Shown here piece after piece: positions 34,920-44,945 of a DNA stretch of 64,000 nt. A program made the translations under genes and the position numbers. The first letter of the stretch is position 1. Each line of letters starts with the position of its first letter. A model generated the notes under the pieces. It saw only the letters and a list, made by a program, of their open reading frames with translations. It was not told the DNA's origin and searched no databases. This DNA comes from Phoronis australis (Eukaryota > Phoronida > Phoronidae). The stretch covers positions 1,290,319-1,354,318 of the forward strand of contig NMRA01000005.1 in assembly GCA_002633005.1 (NCBI GenBank). Reading direction: 5' to 3'.

Positions 34920-35520
34920 GTTGCTGTGTAGATGTCAAAAATAACATTTGGTGAAATTTCCATTATTTACAGATTTTGAAAAATGAAATTTTGACAATAT
35001 GGCAATCATTTTTGTGAAATATTGCTGCAGAACTGCCACACCCTGTGTCTCATTGTTGGACTTTCAAAAGGTAAAGTACATCTAACGTGTACTTTTTTCA
35101 CTCCCACCCAACCCACGCATAAGGGTTCTTGTCTGACATTGCTTCATGTTTATTCATTATGACCTGATAGTGCCTTTATTCACTTATTTAGCACACAATA
35201 TGGCTGGCAAGTGAAATTCTATTTTGTCAAATTTCTTCATAAAAATCAAGGACTAAGAAATATTTAATCTATTATTATGATGCCTTGTACCACGTAGATG
35301 TCAAAAAACATTTGTTGAAGTTTCCACTATTTGTAGCAAAGTAATCAGTCTTTGAAAAATGGAAAAAATGACAATTTTGGCAATTATTTTTGTACACAAA
35401 GTTGAGAATTACTGTAATGTCAGTTCGAAAAGGAATGGTAAGTGTTCACGTACTGAGCAAGCAATATGGCAGACAAACGAAATTATATTTTTCAACTTTC
35501 TCAACAAAAATCAAATTTAA
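34821..35520 (+). repeat. 700-bp direct duplicate, copy 1 (left of an N)
   Basis: Nearly identical to 35522-36221, with about ten scattered substitutions and small indels noticed. It ends exactly at the N at 35521. It starts inside a family A MITE. Confidence 0.95.
35191..35400 (-). repeat. Family C interspersed element (C1 form)
   Basis: On the minus strand it starts TTTGTGTACAAAAATAATTG, passes CCATTTTTCAAAGACTGATT, and ends TTTCACTTGCCAGCCATATT then GTGTGC. 210 bases. It is duplicated at 35892-36101 as part of the 700-bp repeat. Confidence 0.78.
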
Positions 35521-35521
35521 N
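35521..35521. other. Assembly N between duplicate copies
   Basis: A single N sits exactly at the junction of two 700-bp near-identical copies. This is the pattern expected when two overlapping allelic contig ends are laid in tandem. Confidence 0.85.
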
Positions 35522-36221
35522 ATTTCACCAGTCAGACATTCGTACCCCAAACTACCATAAGGAGGGGAGAATTTTAGGGGGAGAGCATGGCCACCTTGCC
35601 CCCCCCTAAATCCGCCATTGGTTGCTGTGTAGATGTCAAAAATAACATTTGGTGAAATTTCCATTATTTACAGATTTTGAAAAATGAAATTTTGACAATA
35701 TGGCAATCATTTTTGTGAAATATTGCTGAAGAACTGCCACACCCTGTGTCTCATTGTTGGACTTTCAAAAGGTAAAGTACATCTAACGTGAACTTTTTTC
35801 ACTCCCACCCAACCCACGCATAAGGGTTCTTGTCTGACATTGCTTCATGTTTATTCATTATGACCTGATAGCGCCTTTATTCACTTATTTAGCACACAAT
35901 ATGGCTGGCAAGTGAAATTCTATTTTGTCAAATTTCTTCATAAAAATCAAGGACTAAGAAATATTTAATCTATTATTTTGATGCCTTGTACCACGTAGAT
36001 GTCAAAAAACATTTGTTGAAGTTTCCACTGTTTGTAGCAAAGTAGTCAGTCTTTGAAAAATGGAAAAAATGACAATTTTGGCAATTATTTTTGTACACAA
36101 AGTCGAGAATTACCGTAATGTCAGTTCGAAAAGGAATGGTAAGTGTTCACGTACTGAACAAGCAATATGGCAGACAAACGAAATTATATTTTTCAACTTT
36201 CTCAACAAAAATCAAATTTAA
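35522..36221 (+). repeat. 700-bp direct duplicate, copy 2 (right of an N)
   Basis: Starts ATTTCACCAGTCAGACATTC against ATTTCACTAGTCAGACATTC in copy 1 and stays colinear to AAATCAAATTTAA. Only this copy continues into unique sequence on the right. Confidence 0.95.
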
Positions 36222-36370
36222 GAAAACTTCAGCCCAATATTTGATTGTATTGAACTGCCTGTATGTCTTAAATAACATTTAGTAAAAGTTTCCTTTACTT
36301 GCTGCTACTGGTGCTCAGGTTTTTACTAGCAGAAAACAGATGATTTTGGAAATTATTGTTGTGCATAAGA
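36161..36370 (-). repeat. Family C interspersed element (C1 form)
   Basis: Minus strand: starts at TTATGCACAACAATAATTTCC, ends TCGTTTGTCTGCCATATTGC. It lies next to the copy at 35892-36101, in the same orientation. Confidence 0.65.
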
Positions 36371-38455
36371 GTACCATCATTAATCATTCAAAAATCATAA
36401 CTTCCTCTCACAATAAAATACAAAAAAATCTTAAATTTCAAACAGTGAAAAATGCAATATCTAAGAAGTGAAGTTTCACTCAAACCAATTTAAGTATTAA
36501 CTGCTGACAAATGCAAAATACAAAAGAAATGACCGGAAAAATAACCAATTGAAATGCGCCAATAGGGCCGTCCCGGATTACTAAGCGACACTCAAATCTC
36601 GCTGCATTTACCCACAATGCCAGGCACACTCTTGCTGCCTTTTTTGCAACTGGATTTTCACATGCTATTTGTTGTTGTCTGATTATTTTCACGATTTTCT
36701 CGGTTGCATTACTCTCTTCATCCTTCCAATGCCAATAAGTATTACTGCTGTGCTGTGCACTGCAATTCCAACGTGAGAAAGTTTGATAAACTGGACAAAT
36801 ACCAGTATATGCAGGATCTGAAACTCTCTGCGTTACTGACATCAATGAGAGACACTGAAGAAAATGTGCCTTATTTTCAAACGAGGTCATGCGCTTTCTT
36901 ATCTCCAGGACAAAGGAGAGTTCTGTTGCAGTGTAATGTGGGATGGCCCTATCATAGACTAGAGGTTAGTAAGTAGACAAATAGATTTTAGAAATGATGT
37001 GACCACATCATTACCTCAAACTGGTTTTACCAAGTCTGTTGAAATACACTGTTACCACTGGGCAGCTGTTTTACAGAGAGTCTATTGACTTTTGGTCAAA
37101 AGTCAATCTACAGAAGATTTAATCTGTTTCACAAAACCAGGCTTCAGGTTATGTCAAAAAATCTGTATGTAACTTTGAACCAAAAAACAGAAATCTGTAG
37201 TCTACTCTTGAGCAGACTAAAAGCCTTGGTCAAAAGACAAAAAATCAACCTTCGTGGATAAACTCTTCAACAAACAGGCCCCTGATTCACTGTTCAGGTA
37301 AAATTTTAGATAAATCGTAATTTTGTTTGGCTTTCTGTTCCTTAGTTTTACCAAGTTAGATTTCTAAATAAGCACTCAGTGAAAGACCTCTGAGCAATAA
37401 AAACAGAGACTAAATGGATGATGTATCGAAGGAAAATTGACCATTAATTAACAGTATCAAATTCTAGGAATATCAAGAGATATGAATTCTGAGTATAGCT
37501 TTTTGACAGGTTAAGTTCAAGAAGTAATCTAAATCTGTCTGACAGATTAGGCAAACCTAAATTCATAAAGCACTTGAACATGAATTTCCAGTAATCTCCA
37601 GACCTGCTTGTTCCCTTCTCTAAGAGACAATAACAAAGAAGAAAAAACAGTTGTAGGCATGTCAGTTTTGGGGCTACGCAACATTTTAATTTTTTTTCGA
37701 TTTCAGCATGACCAAAGCACACAGTAGAATCAGTACTGTAGGTAGAAAACAGAAGAGGTTAATACTCCCATAAGGAAGAATCAAACTATATCCTCACTCT
37801 TATCTTACTTTTATGAGCTTTTGCGAATCTTCAAAGCAAAGTTATTACAGCAGTTAGACTGTAAACTAAATAATTTGATGTAGACAACACCTAGTCCTCA
37901 CCACCATTATGAAATTTACTTCCTCATCCTATATGAGGAAATTTTAAATTTATATCGACCTAACTGTTCACATCTGAAAGATTGCCATTTGAAGGACCAG
38001 ATTAATAATAACAAGGAAATTTCAAGGTGTTTAACAGCTTTTTCATAAAAAGCTGAGCTACATGGACAAAAATTCTGAAATCATCACCTATCAGCCTATT
38101 GGCTAGTATGAAATAATGTCTTTCTATTGCCGTGTGTGTTTCGAAATGGCCCAATCATGCATTTCTATAGGGCCAATGTGAATGCAAAGGGTTAACTATT
38201 TACTTTTTGTTATTGGTAACTCTTCTGTTGGCCATTCTGCATGCAAATGGACCATCAATTTTCATTGCATTTCCCAACTGGTAGCTATGACGATATGAAG
38301 ACTTCTTATGATGGATTACAATAAGCACTTACAACAGTGTCACTCTGAACTTTGATGATCAGCCTTTTTGATTGGGAACAGAGATGGGTGTCAGTAATAA
38401 CTAGTGCTTGTTTGCAGCAACTTTCGTTGACAACAGTTTTAGACACTTCATATAA
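36371..38455. other. Non-coding stretch
   Basis: No supported gene. A 24-bp palindrome (ATTGACTTTT-GGTC-AAAAGTCAAT) is at 37084-37107. A frame at 36704-36976 (+) with a Cys-rich start was considered and not accepted. Confidence 0.5.
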
Positions 38456-38625
38456 CAAATTCTAAATCCAATTATTGAAAATTGGACTTTTCATTGTTTA
38501 AATGGCAAAAATCAGTTAATTATAATGGTAAAGAAATGTAAACAAAATGCATGGCAAATGTTATTTCTTGGTTGATTGTGACCTTATCTCTCTTGTGTAA
38601 TCTGCTTGAGCAACACAATAGGGTG
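38456..38625 (+). repeat. Family F interspersed repeat
   Basis: Colinear with 28738-28915: shared ATTGAAAATTGGACTTTTCATTG-type block, GGCAAAAATCAGTTAA and GCTTGAGCAACACAA. Confidence 0.55.
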
Positions 38626-39920
38626 CCTTGACTTGGGCATACCACCCCTTATCATACTAATTTAATACCCCAAAGACTGCAGTAAAATTTGAATTGGGGC
38701 GTGCATCATGTCCTATTAGCTACAGAGAACGTTAATAGTCAAACAGGCTTTCTGTTGACTTTTGTGTATGGAAATGACTGATACAATTGCAAATGGACTA
38801 TTACAGGCCTTCTGCTACCTAAGTTGCGTGGAAATTGTTAAACAAATAAATTTCTGTAAATGCATTTTTTATTAACTAATGAATCTGCACCAAACGCAGA
38901 CTGCAACGTTAGTTTTCCTGAGGCCTCTTAACTGAGAAAGTGCGTTAAAAAACAACATTAAGCACTAATGAAAAGAACATTACACTTTTGATTCAAGATC
39001 TGCTAACAGCAATTCAAAAGAACAATTATAGACTTTATGACCAGTATTAATGAAGTCATTAAGCATTGCCTATCAGGTCAGACAAATTAAGAGGTGAACA
39101 ACCTTTTACAAACAATGGTCACTGGCTCCACAAATCAAGGTGTATTGATAAATTGATCAGGGTGATAGTAAATCTGAGATTGAGTGGGCGTGACATGTTT
39201 TGATAACTAATAGCTCTAAGAGATCATCAATAACGTAATCAGCATTAATGAATTTTTCGACACTGGTCAATACATATCTGTAGCCGGAGATTGGTAGTCG
39301 TACCTTGACTGGGATGTAGGAAACATACTACCGTAAGACGAGGGTTGGAAATGATTTTATTAATTGAGTGCAAACTTAAGTTAAGATTAGAACACAGTGC
39401 TGTAGCCAAAGGAGAAAGGGTATAATTCTTTGGCCATGAGGCCCTTGTTCATTGCAAAACGCCCAAGTGCATGGCCACCCAGACCTCCCCTGTTGACTAT
39501 TTCAGGTTAAGTCAGCGGCAAGCAATGATGGTGTGATAACTAGAACACTGCCAGATGTTAATATTAACTATAATGGTAATGATGATAATATCAATCCTAA
39601 AATAAACAGCAAAGCAATAGACATATATACATATACATGTAGAGATCGTTGACAACATAGTAATGGGTTCAAGGAATGTGTATATCATTTGCTCATTCAT
39701 AAAGGAGTCCACATGATAGCTTAATTGAATACAATTGCAAGCTGCAAACTCCATTACCTGCTCACAATACACATCAGAAGAAAAGAAAAGTAAGTATATC
39801 AGGTGTGTTCACACCAAAGCAGTGTTTACTATCCAGGTGAGCACTTACTTCATGTAATAGGGCAAAATCTCGTCAATTTCTTACAAAAAATAACCAAAAT
39901 TGCAGTTTATTTTCGAAGTT
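38626..39920. other. Non-coding stretch
   Basis: No gene or array recognised. Confidence 0.5.
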
Positions 39921-40074
39921 CTTCTCACATTGTGAATGTCCACAAAGTTACAAAATACTGTCTATTGATAGCTATGGTACAGAGCTGAGCACCGAAAAGT
40001 GTTTATTTGGAGCTATAGATCTTTCAGGAAAAAATGAGAAAATAAAATTTCACTTGGGTGCTATATTGTGTCCA
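39921..40074 (+). repeat. Family C interspersed element (C2 form)
   Basis: Contains TGTGAATGTCCACAAAGTTA, ATAGCTATGGTACAGAGC and ends AAATAAAATTTCACTTGGGT followed by GCTATATTGTG. Followed 130 bases later by a second C2 copy in the same orientation. Confidence 0.72.
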
Positions 40075-40205
40075 AAACTGGTGACATTTTCAGGTGTGTG
40101 TTTGCCTTATACAATCACCAAAGTAAGGTAAGATCTCACAAATCTTGGACAAGACCAATTGCTTAACTTAACGTACTCTTTTTTCATTCCTCGAGGTCTT
40201 CTAAT

Positions 40206-40349
40206 ACTGTTGTGAATGCCCACATTTTTCAAAATATTTTCTAATGCTATCTACGATACAGAGCGTGAACATAGTAAAGTATTAATTTGATGCTTTATCT
40301 TTTATTAAAAAAGGAAAATGAAATGTCACTTGTCGGCCATATTGTGTCC
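40206..40349 (+). repeat. Family C interspersed element (C2 form)
   Basis: Contains TGTGAATGCCCACATTTTTC, GCTATCTACGATACAGAGCG and ends TGTCACTTGTCGGCCATATT then GTG. Confidence 0.75.
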
Positions 40350-40367
40350 AACTTTGGGCTCAACATT

Positions 40368-40615
40368 TCATGCTTGCACCCTGGGGGTTCAAAAGAGCCC
40401 CCCACTTGGCAAAGTGGGCAAAAAGGTATGCCTCAGAGAAACAAAAACTCCAAAAAAGTAGAAAACAAGACAAATTCCACTAAGAAGGCAGGAACTACTA
40501 AAATTCGGCGCATGCACAATTCATAGCTCTGAACATACCCGTGAACCTTAGCAAAAGTCCACATTCTCAAAAATTTGAAACCCCCCAATTTTCAGGATGG
40601 CTGTGTGCATTCTTT
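40368..40615 (+). mobile_element. Family B MITE
   Basis: Starts ATGCTTGCACCCTGGGGG and ends, complemented, GAATGCACACAGCC. Shares CCCCCCACTTGGCAAAGTGG and GCCTCAGAGAAAC with the other family B copies. It lies 18 bases after a family C copy. Confidence 0.7.
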
Positions 40616-40734
40616 CGTCACTATTTACATGCAGTCAGCATAGGTGGTTACCTTATGAACCGTTCACACCAAAGCACTACTTTTAAACCTGATTTAAAAG
40701 TTATAACACTTGGTGTGAACTAGATGTAGAAGTT

Positions 40735-40788
40735 ATAACTGAAACACAATTATAACTGAAACACAATTATAACTGAAACACAATTATA
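40735..40788 (+). repeat. 17-bp tandem repeat
   Basis: Three full units of ATAACTGAAACACAATT plus a few bases. The wider region 40658-41018 has outward GTTCACACCAA-like and, complemented, GTTCATACCAAC ends and may be one more MITE. Confidence 0.85.
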
Positions 40789-41018
40789 GCCCTTTGTGAC
40801 GGTGGTTTAGCGAGCAGTAGAAATGGTTTCAACACCGTCAGCACAACTGTAAAAAGTTATAACCTATTAAGTAAATAAGAAACAAATTCATTGGCACTGC
40901 TGATCTTTGTCGATTAAAACCAGGAGCTTGGTTTTTAGCAGTTTCAACTCTTCAAATGAACAATGGCAATCAAACAAAATTGTAACTGCAGGAAAACATA
41001 ACTGGATTCAGTTGGTAT

Positions 41019-43429
41019 GAACGCATAAGTCATCAACCAGTATCATGGCTATTAATTCATGAACGTTTATTCACACTTCAATAAACATCTAAAAAAATTT
41101 CAACTTGTTACAGGATTTATGGTGGTGTTATTTATTCAACATTCATGAACAAACAATGAACTTAGGTGCAAATTTCTGGAATTAAGGTAACAATTATTGG
41201 AAATTGCCTTTTTCCTGAAATGGGTGGTTTCTCGCTAAATGTTTCCTTTGTAAACCGTAGATGACAAGGAACGCGAACGGATTTTTAAGAATAAAAAAAA
41301 AGCAATATTGTCTTGTATATTTCATGAATAGAAACAGTGGATTTAAAAAAAATCATGAATTCGTTATGGGTACGGTAAAAGTTTTTGAGTTTAGTATGAA
41401 ATGCAGTGATTTCAAATTTTTCAAAATGTTGTTCTGAAGAAAAATGTTCTTGATGTTTTTAACATGGTTCGAATATTGTAGCTGTCACCACACAATAGGT
41501 AACATGTTAACCCTTAGCAGCATTGTATAGCATAGTGTTTGGAGAAAAGAAATTTTAGACTGTTTTTAGTCCCCATTGACAAAATTATGCTGCACTTTTA
41601 AAAACGTGTTTTTCATTCACAAAAACCATTAAGTTTATGTGACCTGCATCGACCACAGAATAACACAAAAGTGCTGGTAGATAGCCAACAACACAAAATG
41701 CTTTCTTTCAGTATCTCTACAGCCAGTTTTGACAAAGCAGCAAATCAAACTAAGGCTTATCGAAGTTCACTTAAAAGAATGGCACAGATTTATCCGATTT
41801 TCCCATTCCCGGAGGAGTTTTGGACACCTTTTACACTGGTTCAAATGGATTGATTTGCGCGGAGACTTAAATGAGAATTCTCAGTGGACAATGGTATATT
41901 TAGATTTGCGTTGATTAGTATTAGTTTATATCTAATATTCGTTCACATCATTTGCAATGCAAAACTGGACAAAGAAACATGTCACACAAGCCAGGGTGGC
42001 ATAGTGCTGATTAGGGAGACTTGTTTAACTTTTAATCAAATACTGACAAAATGGCCAATCTTGATGCAGTCTACTGTTTCTCAAAGAGGCTTTCAAAACT
42101 TTGTTGAGCAGTGCTTAGTTGAGTAAAAGTTATTGAAATAGTTTTCAATGTTAGATTAATATTCGCAATAGGCACATTTGTTTTTTGACATTGCTGCAAG
42201 AGTATAAGAGTCGGATTGGCCACCTGAGTATGTTATATAAATGAACACTGTATTCAGTCAAAGGTGGATTTAGGAAGGCTTTTTATACTGTGATCAAGCC
42301 CCCTTAAGACATGTTAGATCTGCCATGGTAAATGGTACTACAGTCCATGTCAACGGTTTCCTATTGCATCACTCTAACTACTCCGATGGTGAATCCTATT
42401 TGCACTCGGCCGTCTTGATTGGAAATTCTGCTGGCGCTCAGCTGTCGCAACAAGGAATTCTGGGTCGTTTCGTCAGATTATTCTTAACGTGCACTGAAGG
42501 CGTAGCTTAGTATCGGAAACTTCATTCTCCCCAGTGAAATGTCAAATTTAGAAAAAATACAACCTCCAGGAAGTTTCAGTAACTGTAACCTCTAACAAAA
42601 ACTTTTCAGGCACGCCTTCTACGCTATTAGAAACAATAATAAATGAAATACATTGGAAAAAATCTTGAATCGAAACTACCTTCGGTAGAGTGCTCACTGG
42701 CACAATACCGTTTCGTACAAATTAAAACCAACAAAAATAGTTTGGTGGCGACAGCTCAATCAGAAGAGAGACCAAATAGACTTTTTAGCGAGTGTTTTCA
42801 TTAGAACCAATGAGTGGAAGTAATTTTCAAACAAACACAATTAACCTTGAGCTCCGGACAAATGTTGTTCAGGCTAATCAAATTTCCATGGAGCTTTCTC
42901 CACTAAAAATCATAATTCACCAATTTACACACAATCGTGTAAATTTTATATCATCTTGAAACGATAAGCAAAATAAGTCAAAACAATTAGGACAGTGCAG
43001 GTAGCGCATTTACAGTTTAAACATTCAATACGACGAATCAGCATCAAGCTGCATTCCGCCATTACAGCTGGCTAAACAACGAAAATCTGATTACTAGGTC
43101 TTTTACTCTCATAAAATCAGTCACCATGAGAGGATTCTATTTCCATTACCAACGAGAACATGGAAAGCATAGGCAACTAAAGGAAACGCTTCATAGTTTA
43201 TTGGGGTTGCCCAATCCAAGAGTCTTATTCTATTATTCCAGTACGGAATGTTATAAAACCAGAATTTTATGAGAATACGAGATCTAATTCAATTCTCACT
43301 CCTTTGCCAATATTAAAAAATGTAACGGAAATTTTGCAGTGACACGTAAAGTGAACGTGAACGCTTCCTGTCGACAAGCAAGCTTTTAATTTAGACCATT
43401 TTCCACTGAGTCCCATAGTGGCACATGAC
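41019..43429. other. Non-coding stretch
   Basis: No supported gene. Around 42259-42325 a short segment with CAAAGGTGGATTTAGG and, complemented, CATGGCAGATCTAAC ends looks like a decayed family A relic. Confidence 0.5.
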
Positions 43430-43567
43430 TCTACCTCAATAATGTGGAGTAAGTTGTCACAAGTGGGGTAAGTTGCGCTAGTTTAAATAGCGTCCAGACA
43501 GCACTCAAACCTAGCGACATCTTGTTCCAGGAGTAAATTGTTCTAGGATAAGTGTGTGGATGGCACT
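43430..43567 (-). mobile_element. Family D element, partial
   Basis: Minus strand begins AGTGCCATCCACACAC and follows the left end of the copy at 21796 (CGCTAGGTTTGAG, CAACTTACCCCACTTGTGAC) for about 138 bases. The other half is not present. Confidence 0.7.
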
Positions 43568-44325
43568 TTGGTCTTAACTTCCTCCTCAGATTAGAAGTGA
43601 TTTCTGATCTTGCAAAGAACTGAAAGTTTGTTTGATTCCTTGAGACCATGCTCTGGGCGTGCACAAAGGGTAAAATGACGGGCTGGGACAGGTCAACTTG
43701 TAGAGCTGGGCAGTACTGTAGTAGGGCGTAGGCGCAGCCAACCACCTTTTGGCATTTGAATGTAGCGCCTATGCACCGAAATTTACGTTCAGTGCTCAAG
43801 GTATTACGGTGGGCTTTGGGTGCCTACTTACCACTTATTTTACCACTAGGGCCTACAGCGCTGGAGCTGGGACAGCGTTCCATAGACCTAGTGTCTTGCA
43901 AGAAACACAAGTGATCTTGTGAGACTTCACAAAATCACACGACTCAAAAGAGAGTGTTTCACAAGTATGCTTTGGAGCTTGCTAGTCGGTCCTAGCACAA
44001 TAGAGGCCACTGATAAGTGATGTCAGCAAGGTTTGAGTGTTGCATTTCTGAAGATGTTTTGCTACATGTACATGCTAATGTCTTGCAGTCTATTTAGCTC
44101 AACACTGATTTCAAGTAATAACGAACAGTCTGAAGCCCTGACTCACACCTTCAGTTTGACTAAGGAACAATATGCGGCCAATTTCATAACAGCAAGTGGC
44201 CTAAATCAAAAGTCCTTTTTTGTAATGGAAGGCGGGATTTATAGTCGCTTTAAATGATAAATAAAAAATGCCTCTAAAATGACAGAATATTTGTTTTTAC
44301 CATTTCTGATTAGTGTTGAATTCTC

Positions 44326-44945
44326 GCCTTCCGCACTCGCTGGTTCCGTGTGTGCCGCTAGGTGGGGCGTTAGCCGTGCCATCACTCACGGGTATCACTT
44401 AATTTTCCTTGGGTAAATTTTTTATACCGGTGTTTCTGATTGGCTATTCCAATTCTCAAAAGGCAGCGCTTTACACAAACAAACTGGCATGACTGATGGA
44501 CTGAAGTGTAAATGTGGTCTGTTATAAAGACAAATCGGTGCTTAAAATTTATGTTCAGGAAATGTGAAGCCTAGAAATTGTGATTGCGCCTTTTCGGAAT
44601 GCATCTTTCTACTGTCGATGACTTTTGTTTACGATAGTGTCCTGTCTATTCATACAGTATGAATAACACACCTGTTCAATCGGCCATATATTTGGTGTAT
44701 GTTATTGTACATGTATGTGCTTCAAGCACGTGGCTATTAAACATAACAGCAGAAACGAAATAGTTGCTGTGACGCCTCTTGCATGACAAAGCTTAAAATG
44801 GTTCACAGTCTGCCATTTTTTCAGTGTTGTAAAGCTAACCAATGACTGCCGAGGTTACATTGACCAATGCTAAATCGTATGCCACAGCATGATACCTACG
44901 TGCTAGCTGGGCTAAGCACGCAGGGAACCAGCGAGGCCTTCCGCA
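44326..44945 (+). mobile_element. Family E, Mutator-like MITE with perfect 10-bp target duplication
   Basis: The element proper is 44336-44935, with exact inverted ends CTCGCTGGTTCC and GGAACCAGCGAG. GCCTTCCGCA occurs immediately outside both ends (44326-44335 and 44936-44945). A 9-11-bp duplication is characteristic of the Mutator (MULE) superfamily. No transposase ORF, so it depended on a partner. It is about 144 bases longer than the copy at 21319; the extra is mainly an internal segment around 44640-44790. Confidence 0.85.

Noticed and set aside
34757-35664. Two near-identical minus-strand ORFs (MEISPNVIFDIYTAT...)
   Set aside because: Both are read through a family A MITE and its duplicate across the assembly N; the similarity is due to the duplication, not a gene family.
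36704-36976. Possible THAP-type zinc finger remnant (KYYCCAVHCNS...)
   Set aside because: Only the first Cys pair resembles THAP; the later C-x2-H pair and the conserved Pro/Trp residues are missing, and there is no clear splice acceptor.
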